Made by a program: the position numbers and the translations under genes. Of a stretch of 16,475 nt of DNA, positions 7,560 through 15,244 are shown in pieces. A model generated the notes under the pieces. The model ran no database searches. It was given only the letters and a program-made list of their open reading frames with translations, and had not been told where the DNA came from. The first letter of the stretch is position 1. Each line of letters starts with the position of its first letter. The DNA is from PUMD01 sp964599275 (GTDB lineage: Bacteria; Bacillota; Sulfobacillia; SLMV01): contig CAZRFK010000042.1 of the NCBI GenBank assembly GCA_964599275.1, forward strand, positions 1 to 16,475, read 5' to 3'.

Positions 7560-8552
7560 GTGTCTGAGGCTTTAGTTAAGGTTGATAATTTACGGACGCA
7601 TTTTTTCACTGAAGATGGCAGAGTCCCGGCCGTGGACGGTGTGTCCTTCCGCGTGAACCGGGGAGAAACATTGGGTGTTGTCGGTGAGAGTGGATGTGGA
7701 AAGAGTGTAACCGCGCTTTCAATTATGCGGCTCATTCCAGATCCCCCTGGAAAAATACTGGATGGTTCCAGTATTACTTTCGAGGGCGAGCAATTGTTGA
7801 CCAAATCAGAATCAGGGATGAGAAAGATACGCGGAAATGATATATCCATGATATTTCAGGAGCCGATGACTTCTCTCAATCCAGTCTATACTTGTGGTGA
7901 TCAGATAATTGAGGCCATAGTTTTACACCAGGGAGTTTCTGAACAGCAGGCCCGTGAGCAGGCTATTGAACAGCTCAGGCTGGTTGGAATTTCATCTCCC
8001 GAACAGCGCGTCGATGAATATCCTCACCAGTTGTCCGGGGGAATGCGTCAGCGGGTCATGATAGCCATGGCTCTTGCGTGCAACCCGCGCATGCTGGTTG
8101 CTGATGAGCCCACCACTGCCTTGGATGTGACCATTCAGGCCCAGATTCTGGAATTGATGAAAGAGCTCAGAGATGAAGTGGGTATGGCGATTATGCTCAT
8201 CACCCACGACCTGGGAGTCATTGCAGAAATGTCCGAGCGCGTAGTGGTCATGTATGCTGGCCGGATAGTGGAGGAAGCAGATGTTAACTCGCTGTTTAGC
8301 GATCCGATGCATCCATATACCCGCGGATTGCTGCGTTCCATACCTCACCTGGATGCTGATGAGAAGAGAAGACTGGATGTAATTGATGGAGTAGTACCGA
8401 GTCCTCAGAACATGCCCGAAGGGTGTTCTTTCCACCCGCGTTGTGATGAGGCAATGGATATCTGCCGACAGGAAGAACCTGAGCAACAAGAAATTGACGG
8501 ACGACAGGTTGCCTGCTGGCTGCACAACGAAGATCGAGCGGGGGTGGCGTAG
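7560..8552 (+). CDS. oppD: Peptide ABC transporter ATP-binding protein, OppD/DppD-like
   Basis: Cytoplasmic ATPase subunit expected to pair with the next gene's product to power peptide (or nickel) import. 330 aa, the usual length. Walker A GESGCGKS (42-49), Q-loop IFQEP with Q100, ABC signature LSGGMRQ (158-164), Walker B MLVADEP (178-184), D-loop ALD and H-loop His216 in LITHD are all intact. The C-terminal oligopeptide extension has DPMHPYTRGLL (248-258) and four Cys (289, 295, 302, 319), a pattern reported to hold an Fe-S cluster in a related DppD. The GTG at 7560 follows GGGGTGATC at 7549-7557, an excellent RBS. The stop at 8550-8552 abuts the next ATG. The symbol marks the subfamily, not a proven substrate. 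No oppB/oppC permease genes are nearby. Confidence 0.93.
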   Translation: MSEALVKVDNLRTHFFTEDGRVPAVDGVSFRVNRGETLGVVGESGCGKSVTALSIMRLIPDPPGKILDGSSITFEGEQLLTKSESGMRKIRGNDISMIFQEPMTSLNPVYTCGDQIIEAIVLHQGVSEQQAREQAIEQLRLVGISSPEQRVDEYPHQLSGGMRQRVMIAMALACNPRMLVADEPTTALDVTIQAQILELMKELRDEVGMAIMLITHDLGVIAEMSERVVVMYAGRIVEEADVNSLFSDPMHPYTRGLLRSIPHLDADEKRRLDVIDGVVPSPQNMPEGCSFHPRCDEAMDICRQEEPEQQEIDGRQVACWLHNEDRAGVA

Positions 8553-9575
8553 ATGGCTAAACCAGCAGAAGATTTAACTGCTGAAGAGGACCATGATATG
8601 GGCGAAGAGCTGGTGATAGTTGAAAATCTCAAGAAATATTTTCCTATCACTGGTGGTGTGTTTTCACGTATTGTCGGTTGGGTGAAGGCCGTTGACGACA
8701 TCAGCTTCAGTATCAAGCCCGGAGAAACTCTGGGCCTGGTTGGGGAAAGTGGTTGCGGAAAAACTACTGCTGGACGGACCCTACTGCGGCTGCTTGAACC
8801 CACTGAAGGAAATGTCTATTTTGAGGGGAAAAATTTGTATGAAGTGTCCAGAGAGGAATTACGCAGCATGCGGCGTCAAATGCAGATCGTGTTTCAGGAT
8901 CCATACGCTTCCCTTAACCCCCGTATGACTGTTGGAGATATAATTGGCGAGCCGCTGGAGATTCACGGTGTAGCCCGGGGTAAAGAAAAGGACCAGCGGG
9001 TCCAGGAGCTTCTGGAGACCGTAGGCTTGATGTCACTGCATGCTCGACGTTATCCACACGAGTTTTCCGGAGGGCAGAGGCAGCGTATCGGTGTAGCGCG
9101 TGCTCTGGCACTTAATCCGAAGCTGATAGTATGTGATGAGCCGGTTTCCGCCCTTGATGTGTCGATTCAGTCACAGGTACTCAACCTGCTTGAAGACCTG
9201 CAGGATGAATTTGATCTTACCTACTTGTTTATCGCTCACGACCTGAGTGTTGTGAAGCATATTAGTGATAGGGTTGCGGTCATGTATCTGGGACAGCTCG
9301 TGGAACTGGCTGATGATCAGGAGCTTTATAATAACCCCACTCATCCATACACTGAAGCTTTGCTGTCGGCCATTCCTCTGGCAGATCCGGTAAAGCAGCG
9401 CGAAAGAGACCGTATCGTGCTGGAAGGTGACGTCCCCAGTCCGTCTGATCCTCCGAGTGGATGTCACTTCCGTACTCGCTGCATGTATTCTATGGACCGC
9501 TGTGCTGAAGAAAAACCGGAGTGGACCGAAGTTGCTCCTGAACACTATGTAGCATGTTTTTTGCATCAGGACTGA
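8553..9575 (+). CDS. oppF: Peptide ABC transporter ATP-binding protein, OppF/DppF-like
   Basis: Second ATPase of the peptide importer, forming a heterodimer with the OppD-like protein. 340 aa. Walker A GESGCGKT (64-71), Q-loop VFQDPYASLNP with Q115, signature FSGGQRQ (171-177), Walker B LIVCDEP (191-197), H-loop His229 in FIAHDLSVV. The C-terminal domain shows NPTHPYTEALLSAIP (261-275) and four Cys (304, 310, 317, 335) spaced like those of its partner. The NYFPITGGVF-like start (KKYFPITGGVF, 27-37) is typical of the F subunit. The ATG at 8553 directly follows the oppD stop and is served by GGGGGTGG just upstream; a second Met (16) is a less likely start. The first ~18 residues are acidic and not conserved. 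Transcription ends at the terminator 9590-9630. Confidence 0.93.
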   Translation: MAKPAEDLTAEEDHDMGEELVIVENLKKYFPITGGVFSRIVGWVKAVDDISFSIKPGETLGLVGESGCGKTTAGRTLLRLLEPTEGNVYFEGKNLYEVSREELRSMRRQMQIVFQDPYASLNPRMTVGDIIGEPLEIHGVARGKEKDQRVQELLETVGLMSLHARRYPHEFSGGQRQRIGVARALALNPKLIVCDEPVSALDVSIQSQVLNLLEDLQDEFDLTYLFIAHDLSVVKHISDRVAVMYLGQLVELADDQELYNNPTHPYTEALLSAIPLADPVKQRERDRIVLEGDVPSPSDPPSGCHFRTRCMYSMDRCAEEKPEWTEVAPEHYVACFLHQD

Positions 9576-9589
9576 ACAGGTAAAAACAC

Positions 9590-9630
9590 AAAACACCACC
9601 CCAGAGATTTCTCTGCGGTGGTGTTTTTTT
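9590..9630 (+). terminator. Strong intrinsic terminator after oppF
   Basis: AAAACACCACC (9590-9600) pairs with GGTGGTGTTTT (9617-9627). After a single C/C mismatch, an inner stem CAGAGA/TCTCTG (9602-9607 / 9610-9615) continues it around a TT turn. A run of seven T (9624-9630) follows. It lies 14 bases past the oppF stop and separates the transporter genes from gatCAB. The A-run on the left arm could give some termination in the reverse direction too. Confidence 0.93.
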
Positions 9631-9635
9631 GTTGC

Positions 9636-9664
9636 TGGTCTATTTTTGATTTTGTGATTATAAT
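9636..9664 (+). promoter_or_regulatory. Probable gatCAB promoter
   Basis: A perfect TATAAT at 9659-9664 lies about 57 bases before the gatC start and just after the oppF terminator. Seventeen bases upstream, TGGTCT (9636-9641) matches only three of six positions of TTGACA, so the -35 is weak. The position between a terminator and an operon start makes a promoter here likely; transcription would begin near 9671. Confidence 0.6.
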
Positions 9665-9720
9665 TGAAAGCGTTGAGTGTCAGGATAATATTACAAATGA
9701 GTCAATGTGAGGTGATGTGA

Positions 9721-10035
9721 GTGTCTGTAAATTCGGAGGATGTTGCATCTATTGCTGAGCTTGCCAAGCTTCAGCTTGATTCTGCTGAAAAGGAACAAAT
9801 GAAAGATGAGCTGACTGATATACTGGAGTATTTTACTCAGATCGAAGATGTAGATACTGAGGGAATTGAACCGCTCTTCAATCCGGTAACACCACAGAAG
9901 AATGTATGGCGGCAGGATCAAATTGAGGCAGGCAATGTAACTGCTGAGGTTCTGGCGCAAGCGCCAAGCACGTCAGAAAGGTATTTTGTGGTTCCACAAA
10001 CTGTTTCCAGCGCGGAGGAATCAAAAGATGAGTGA
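9721..10035 (+). CDS. gatC: Asp/Glu-tRNA amidotransferase subunit C
   Basis: Small subunit of the GatCAB amidotransferase, which converts misacylated Glu-tRNA(Gln) and/or Asp-tRNA(Asn) to the correct amide form. 104 aa, normal length. It wraps around GatA and links it to GatB. Recognisable are the N-terminal helix region EDVASIAELAKLQL (6-19), ILEYFTQIEDVDTEGIEPLF (34-53, typical IDTxGVEPL-like stretch) and a C-terminal ERYFVVPQTV. The GTG at 9721 has GAGGTGAT (9709-9716) in good position. It overlaps gatA by 8 bases, indicating coupled translation and matched subunit levels. Confidence 0.95.
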   Translation: MSVNSEDVASIAELAKLQLDSAEKEQMKDELTDILEYFTQIEDVDTEGIEPLFNPVTPQKNVWRQDQIEAGNVTAEVLAQAPSTSERYFVVPQTVSSAEESKDE

Positions 10036-11524
10036 CTTGAAGCCGGGATGCATCGATATTGATAAGTTGGTTGAAATGCAGCGGCACAAAGAAGTATCAC
10101 TTGAAGAGATATTGGCCACGGCGGTAAAACAGGTGCGGAGTAAGGATGATAAAATAAACAGCTTTTTGACAGTCCGGGGAGACGGAGGAGAGCAAAAACC
10201 AGAAGATACTGTAGACGAATCATTTGAGGAAGGATCCCTGAGTGGGGTTCCCTATGCAGTAAAGGATAATTTTTGTACTGCTGATCTGCCGACCACCTGC
10301 GCCTCGAGAATGTTGTCAGGTTACCGCCCTCCATATGATGCAACTGCAGTTCGACTATTAGAGGAAGCAGGGGCTCTTTTGATAGGGAAAACAAACATGG
10401 ACGAGTTTGCCATGGGCTCTTCTACGGAAAATTCTGCTTTTGCTGTTACCCGCAATCCATGGGACCTCGAACGGGTTCCGGGTGGTTCAAGTGGAGGCTC
10501 CGCAGCTGCGGTGGCCAGCGGACAGGTTGCGTTTGCTCTGGGTTCTGATACCGGCGGGTCAGTCCGGCAGCCAGCCAGCTATTGTGGCGTGGTTGGTATG
10601 AAGCCCACGTATGGTTCGATCTCCCGCTACGGTGTGGTAGCTTTTGCTTCATCACTGGATCAGGTAGGTCCGATCACCAGAACTGTGGATGACTGCGCCA
10701 GGCTGTTGGATGTCATAGTCCGTCCCGATAAAAGGGACAGCACTTCTGTAAAGCATCCTGATGAGGGTGAGTTTGTTGATGCTGTGCGGACTCAAAAACA
10801 GCTGCAAGACTGGCGGATAGGTATCCCCACGGAGTATCTTTCTGAGGGTGTGGACGAGCCGGTTAGGGATGTGCTTTTACAGGCTGTCGAGATATTTTCA
10901 CAGTTGGGCGCAACCGTAAAAGAATGCTCGCTGCAGTCAGTAGAGTATGCGCTGCCGGTTTATTACCTGGTGGCCTGCAGCGAGGCATCTTCCAACCTGG
11001 CGCGATACGATGGAGTTCGCTACGGCTTGCGCGAAAAGTCCGATGATGTTCAGGATATGTTCACACTGACCCGGACGCAGGGCTTCGGTGAAGAAGTCAA
11101 AAGGAGAATCATGTTAGGTGCTTTTGCTTTGAGCGCAGGATATTATGAAGATTACTATCTCAAGGCTGCACGACTGCGCAGAATGATAGCCAATCAACTT
11201 GATGAAAGATTGAATCAATTTGACCTGCTGCTGACTCCCACTTCTCCATCAGTGGCTTTTCCAATCGGGGAGCGAATAGATGATCCGCTGGCGATGTATA
11301 TGGCTGACATCTGTACCATTCCTGCTAATCTGGCCGGAATTCCGGCTATCTCCATTCCTGCAGGTTTTCATGAAGGACTTCCTGTTGGCATTCAGCTTAT
11401 GGCGAGGAAGTTTGCTGACAAGAAACTGCTAACTGCAGCCAAAGCTTTTGAATCAGTAATTGAGTTTCAACCCAAGAGACCTCCTGTTTTTTATGGTGAT
11501 GGTTCGGGGAGTGACGAGCAATGA
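10028..11524 (+). CDS. gatA: Glutamyl-tRNA(Gln)/aspartyl-tRNA(Asn) amidotransferase subunit A
   Basis: Amidase subunit that releases ammonia from glutamine and passes it through a tunnel to GatB. From the ATG at 10028 it is 498 aa, typical. This start has GGAGGA (10014-10019) 8 bases upstream; upstream in-frame codons back to 9986 are not family-like. The amidase signature is complete: Lys79 in PYAVKDN, cis-Ser154 in PGGSSGGSAAAV, nucleophile Ser178 in SDTGGSVRQPA, the same residue numbers as the catalytic triad reported for Staphylococcus aureus GatA. GVVGMKPTYG and VAFASSLDQVGPITR follow. The stop overlaps the gatB start as ATGA. Confidence 0.97.
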   Translation: MSDLKPGCIDIDKLVEMQRHKEVSLEEILATAVKQVRSKDDKINSFLTVRGDGGEQKPEDTVDESFEEGSLSGVPYAVKDNFCTADLPTTCASRMLSGYRPPYDATAVRLLEEAGALLIGKTNMDEFAMGSSTENSAFAVTRNPWDLERVPGGSSGGSAAAVASGQVAFALGSDTGGSVRQPASYCGVVGMKPTYGSISRYGVVAFASSLDQVGPITRTVDDCARLLDVIVRPDKRDSTSVKHPDEGEFVDAVRTQKQLQDWRIGIPTEYLSEGVDEPVRDVLLQAVEIFSQLGATVKECSLQSVEYALPVYYLVACSEASSNLARYDGVRYGLREKSDDVQDMFTLTRTQGFGEEVKRRIMLGAFALSAGYYEDYYLKAARLRRMIANQLDERLNQFDLLLTPTSPSVAFPIGERIDDPLAMYMADICTIPANLAGIPAISIPAGFHEGLPVGIQLMARKFADKKLLTAAKAFESVIEFQPKRPPVFYGDGSGSDEQ

Positions 11525-12975
11525 CACAATATGAAGTGATGATTGGTTTGGAGATTCATGTGGCACTTGCCACTGATTCGAAGATGTTTTGCGGATGCTC
11601 TACAGCCTTCGGAGACCCACCCAATGAAAACGTATGTCCGGTGTGCCTGGGACTTCCGGGAACGCTGCCAGTATTGAACCGCCGGGCGGTTGAACTGGGA
11701 CTCACCTGCGCACTGGCCCTGAATTGTGATATCCATCCAGCCATGCGATTTGAAAGAAAGAATTATCATTATCCAGATTTGCCCAAGGGATATCAGATCA
11801 GCCAGCTTGTTGAACCAATGTCTGAGGATGGACATTTCCTTTTCACCGATGACAATGGCGAGGAGAAAACAGTCGATATCAGGCGAGTGCATCTGGAAGA
11901 GGATGCCGGTAAGCTGGTTCATACGGCTGGTGAAAAGAAATCTCGAGTTGATTTCAATAGATGTGGGGTTCCTCTGGGGGAGATAGTAACTGAGCCCGAT
12001 CTGAAGTCGGCGGGTGATACCAGAGCATTTCTGGAACAGCTGCGGGCTCTCCTCAGAGCTGTGGGAGTGTCTGATGTTCGTATGGAGGAAGGTGAACTGC
12101 GCTGCGATACCAACATAAATGTGATCTGTCGAGAAGGCGGTAAGGAATCTGCCCGAACAGAGATCACAGAGCTGAAAAACCTCAACTCTTTTAGGGGCGT
12201 TGAACGGGCTTTGAACTGGGAAGTTACCCGCCACAAAGAGGCCCTGCAGAAGGATTGCACCTTAACGCATGAGACGCGCCACTGGGATGAAGACGTAGGA
12301 ATCACACAATCCGCAAGAGCTAAAGAACAGGCTCATGACTACCGTTATTTTCCCGAGCCAGATCTTCTGCCGGTAAATATTGATGAAGACAGGGTGAACA
12401 AACTCAACGAACAAATGCCCGAAACACCAAGGGAACGTCGTACCCGTCTACAGGAGGAATATGGACTGACAGAGTATGATGCTTCAGTTTTGGTTGGTGA
12501 AGAAGAGCTGGGTGAATTCTTCGAAGACGCGGTTGCCCAGGAAGGTGATCCCAAGGAAGTAGCAAACTGGTTAATGGGAGAGATTCAGGGCTACCTGAAC
12601 GCAGAGGAAACATCGTTGAGTCAACTGGATGTGACTCCTGTTCAACTTGTACAGATGCTGGAGATGGTGGAATCGGGAGAAATAAGCGGCAAGATCGCAA
12701 AAGATCTGTGGCCTGAAATGGCAGAAACAGGTCGAGATCCGCGTGAGTTAGTAGAGAAAATGGGCCTGAAGCAGATTAGCGATGAACAGCAGCTGGAGGT
12801 TCTGGCTGAGGAAGTTATCGAGGAGAATCCAGAAGCCGTGTCTGATTATCTGGACGGAAATGAAAATGTCGTTGGCTTTTTGATGGGGCAGGTTATGAAA
12901 AAGACGCAGGGACAGGCCAACCCACAGCTGGCGAATGAGACATTACGGAAGGCTCTTGCGGAAAAGAAGGGGTGA
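11521..12975 (+). CDS. gatB: Glutamyl-tRNA(Gln)/aspartyl-tRNA(Asn) amidotransferase subunit B
   Basis: Kinase/transamidase subunit that phosphorylates the misacylated amino acid and attaches the ammonia from GatA. 484 aa, usual size. The catalytic cradle shows GLEIHVAL (9-16), a zinc-type set of Cys24, Cys26, Cys39 and Cys42 (FCGC ... VCPVC), RKNYHYPDLPKGYQISQ and the conserved DYRYFPEPDLLP. The C-terminal tail (about residues 340-484, ending VVGFLMGQVMKKTQGQANP then LANETLRKAL) is the GatB/YqeY tRNA-binding domain. The ATG at 11521 overlaps the gatA stop by 4 bases. The tail is strongly acidic. With all three subunits together, the organism presumably lacks, or does not rely on, a GlnRS and/or AsnRS. 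Confidence 0.97.
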   Translation: MTQYEVMIGLEIHVALATDSKMFCGCSTAFGDPPNENVCPVCLGLPGTLPVLNRRAVELGLTCALALNCDIHPAMRFERKNYHYPDLPKGYQISQLVEPMSEDGHFLFTDDNGEEKTVDIRRVHLEEDAGKLVHTAGEKKSRVDFNRCGVPLGEIVTEPDLKSAGDTRAFLEQLRALLRAVGVSDVRMEEGELRCDTNINVICREGGKESARTEITELKNLNSFRGVERALNWEVTRHKEALQKDCTLTHETRHWDEDVGITQSARAKEQAHDYRYFPEPDLLPVNIDEDRVNKLNEQMPETPRERRTRLQEEYGLTEYDASVLVGEEELGEFFEDAVAQEGDPKEVANWLMGEIQGYLNAEETSLSQLDVTPVQLVQMLEMVESGEISGKIAKDLWPEMAETGRDPRELVEKMGLKQISDEQQLEVLAEEVIEENPEAVSDYLDGNENVVGFLMGQVMKKTQGQANPQLANETLRKALAEKKG

Positions 12976-12980
12976 CTCAC

Positions 12981-13481
12981 ATGAACATTCTGGTGCTCAG
13001 TGATACCCATGTTCCTACCCGAACGGGACAGCTGCCTTCAGCAGTGCTTGAGAGTTTACAAAGAGACCCTGATGTCATTTTACATGCTGGTGATCTGGTC
13101 TCACAACAGGTGCTGCAGCAGCTCCGCCAGTACGGTACGGTAAAGGCGGTAGCTGGAAATATGGACCGTGGTGATTTAAAGTGGCAGCTTCCTGCGGAAC
13201 TGACCGTCACCTGTGAAGGCTGGACAATTGGTGTAACACACGGTCATGGCCTGGGAACTGTTGAGGAAAGGGACGCCAAAGCTCTCAACCGCTTCCCAGA
13301 AGCAGATATTGTGGTGCTGGGTCATACACACATCGGTAAAATAGTAAATACCAGGGGAACATTTATAATGAATCCCGGTTCCTGTACAGATCCCCGTAGC
13401 GGTGCTCCGCCGTCCGTGGGCTGGATTCAGGCAGAGTCTCCCGGACTGAGTTTGACCATAGAGCAGATCAATCAGGATTGA
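12981..13481 (+). CDS. YfcE/MJ0936-family metallophosphoesterase
   Basis: Small calcineurin-like phosphodiesterase of 166 aa. All metal-site motifs are present: Asp8 and His10 in LSDTHV, Asp38 in HAGDLV, Asn60 in AGNMD, His87 in THGHG, and His115/His117 in LGHTH. Relatives such as E. coli YfcE hydrolyse phosphodiester model substrates with Mn2+, and the physiological substrate is generally unknown. I prefer the ATG at 12981, with AAGGGGTGA (12967-12975) 5 bases upstream; a GTG at 12972 overlapping gatB would add three residues. It sits 5 bases after gatB and 16 before the HAD gene, so it is probably transcribed with the gat operon. A functional link to tRNA amidation is not evident. Confidence 0.9.
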   Translation: MNILVLSDTHVPTRTGQLPSAVLESLQRDPDVILHAGDLVSQQVLQQLRQYGTVKAVAGNMDRGDLKWQLPAELTVTCEGWTIGVTHGHGLGTVEERDAKALNRFPEADIVVLGHTHIGKIVNTRGTFIMNPGSCTDPRSGAPPSVGWIQAESPGLSLTIEQINQD

Positions 13482-13497
13482 GTAGGGGGACGACAGG

Positions 13498-14220
13498 ATG
13501 GGCTACGAAACAGTGCTTCTGGATATGGACGGGACGTTGGTGGGAGTGGACGTAAAGGAGTTTGTTCCTGCATATTTTCAGATGCTGCACAGATGGCTGG
13601 ATAGGTGTGGAGTTAACACCCCGGTCATACCTCACCTGCGCCGGGCGACTGAGGCTATGCTGCAAAGTGAAGATGGTTTGAGGACCAATCAGGAGGTTTT
13701 CAATCAGGTTTTCTTCTCTTCTGAATATGACTTCGATGAAGAGGAGATGCTGAAGTTGTTTGACATGTTTTATAACAGCCAATTCAAGAAACTTAGGCAT
13801 CTGGTTGAACCTATTCAGGGGGCCTGCGAAGTAGTCGATGAGCTTATTGAAATGGGTTGCACATTAGTACTTGCTACCAATCCAGTGTTTCCTCGTGACG
13901 CCATTGTGCAGAGGTTGACCTGGGGGGGGCTGTGCCCACACCAGTTCGAATTGATAACCAGTTATGAAAACAGTCATTTCTGTAAGCCCTCACCCCTGTA
14001 TTATCAGGAAATTGTTGATAAGGTGTCTGCCGATCCTGTTAAAACGTTGATGGTAGGGAACGATCCCCTCGAAGATCTTTGTGCTGAGGAAGTTGGGATG
14101 GACACTTATCTGGTTAACCATTTTGTGGTTGAAAGGTCCGATGTGGAATACAAGCCATCTTACAGTGGAAGGTTGGAGCAGGTTCTTTCAGTTATTCGAG
14201 AGGATGAAGAGGCTGTCTAG
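13498..14220 (+). CDS. HAD-superfamily hydrolase (phosphatase-like)
   Basis: Cytoplasmic HAD hydrolase, 240 aa. Motif I DMDGTLVG gives nucleophile Asp9 and acid/base Asp11; motif II is Thr127 in LATNPVF; motif III Lys163 in FCKPSPLYY; motif IV Asp189 with Asp193 in VGNDPLEDL. Between motif I and II lies an all-helical cap (about 17-110), as in class C1 enzymes of the phosphoglycolate phosphatase type. Substrate unknown. The ATG at 13498 follows AGGGGGA (13484-13490). It is the last gene of the rightward gat-linked cluster and its TAG overlaps the stop of the opposing gene within CTAG (14217-14220), leaving no space for a terminator between them. Confidence 0.9.
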   Translation: MGYETVLLDMDGTLVGVDVKEFVPAYFQMLHRWLDRCGVNTPVIPHLRRATEAMLQSEDGLRTNQEVFNQVFFSSEYDFDEEEMLKLFDMFYNSQFKKLRHLVEPIQGACEVVDELIEMGCTLVLATNPVFPRDAIVQRLTWGGLCPHQFELITSYENSHFCKPSPLYYQEIVDKVSADPVKTLMVGNDPLEDLCAEEVGMDTYLVNHFVVERSDVEYKPSYSGRLEQVLSVIREDEEAV

Positions 14221-15041
14221 ACACCTGCTGAATGCTGCCTATTTTCAGTGAGGCCTCGCCATGGGGAAACGTGGTCAGGGGGGGCTACTGCTACTCGCCC
14301 CTGCCAACAGCTCCTCTGGGCCAGGTGGGATTTTACAACACGTGCAGCCAGCTCAGGCCTGTTACATTCCAGGCTGAGGTGAGCCAGCATGATTTCATGA
14401 GTTTGCTCTGTGACCATCTGGCCGAGAGCGCGGGCTGCCTGATGATTTGATAGGTGGCCTCGATCACCGAGCACTCTATCTATCAGGGTGGGAGGCCGTC
14501 CAGATTTCATTTCCATCTTCATGTCATGATTGCTTTCAAAGATATAATAATTGCATCCCTTGAGGCTGCTCAGTAAACCTGGGGTCATGCAGCCAAGATC
14601 GGTAACCACTGCCAGGCTAGCAGTTTCAGTCGATAGGTGAAAAGCAAGCGGCTGGGCAGCGTCATGAGGTTTGCTCAGCCCCCTGACACTGATCCCGGAT
14701 ACATTAACCTCCCGGCCAGGCGGTAGCGGGCAAAATGGAGGTTCATTTTTACATCCCAGTTTGTTCAGAGTTCGCGGACTGGTAACGATGCGACGAATGT
14801 TGTAGCGGGTGTGCAGGGGATATTTTATATGCATTGCCTGTGTATGATCTCGGTGTTCGTGAGTAATGAAAATCGCTTCAATGCTGCCGGGTTTTACGCC
14901 TAATTGATCTAAAAATTTTTCCATACGGCGCAAGCGCACGCCGTAATCAATAAGAAGATAGGTTCCTTCAGCTCGAATCAGATATGAATTACCGTGTTCA
15001 GACGAACTGCTCAAAGAACAAAACTGCAAAGATAGATTCAT
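14217..15041 (-). CDS. Metallo-beta-lactamase-fold hydrolase, YycJ/WalJ-like
   Basis: Binuclear-metal hydrolase of 274 aa from the ATG at 15041, close to the ~260-270 aa of YycJ/WalJ proteins, probable exonucleases or nucleases with a role in DNA repair or wall control. Metal ligands: the T-H-x-H-x-D-H motif (His61, His63, Asp65, His66), His126 in KPHDAAQPLAF, Asp148 in VVTDLG, and His221 in LAHLSLECNRPELA. The N-terminus NLSLQFCSLSSSSEHGNSYLI matches the family's usual first strand. The frame runs upstream to a TTG at 15182 that has a better RBS (AGGAAAGG) and would add 47 residues with no family resemblance; the AAAGG at the ATG is too close to be ideal. No walRK genes are beside it. It is divergent from the ZIP gene. 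Confidence 0.87.
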   Translation of the reverse strand: MNLSLQFCSLSSSSEHGNSYLIRAEGTYLLIDYGVRLRRMEKFLDQLGVKPGSIEAIFITHEHRDHTQAMHIKYPLHTRYNIRRIVTSPRTLNKLGCKNEPPFCPLPPGREVNVSGISVRGLSKPHDAAQPLAFHLSTETASLAVVTDLGCMTPGLLSSLKGCNYYIFESNHDMKMEMKSGRPPTLIDRVLGDRGHLSNHQAARALGQMVTEQTHEIMLAHLSLECNRPELAARVVKSHLAQRSCWQGRVAVAPPDHVSPWRGLTENRQHSAGV

Positions 15042-15216
15042 CCTTTCGCGTGCTTTTTTGTAAAGCCTGGCTTGGGTGATGTTAGCTATTCCAAATGATG
15101 AAAATTCTGCTTCTGCTCCTGCACACAAACGTGAAAAACCCACAATAATTGAGCTGCACCGCTTGTAGACTTCTCGGTTCAATCGGCCTTTCCTGCAAAA
15201 AAGATCTCGCCACGTG

Positions 15217-15244
15217 TTGTGTTTTGTCTCGTTAATGATATATT
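15217..15244 (+). promoter_or_regulatory. Candidate promoter of the ZIP transporter gene
   Basis: TTGTGT (15217-15222), 16 bases, then TATATT (15239-15244; five of six to TATAAT). Transcription would start near 15250-15252, about 37 bases before the ATG. The -35 is only a half match. It overlaps a candidate promoter on the other strand. Confidence 0.5.

Noticed and set aside
11491..12234. Long minus-strand open frame (247 codons) opposite gatB
   Set aside because: Lies wholly over the end of gatA and the conserved core of gatB; its translation has no recognisable motif and looks like an antisense shadow.
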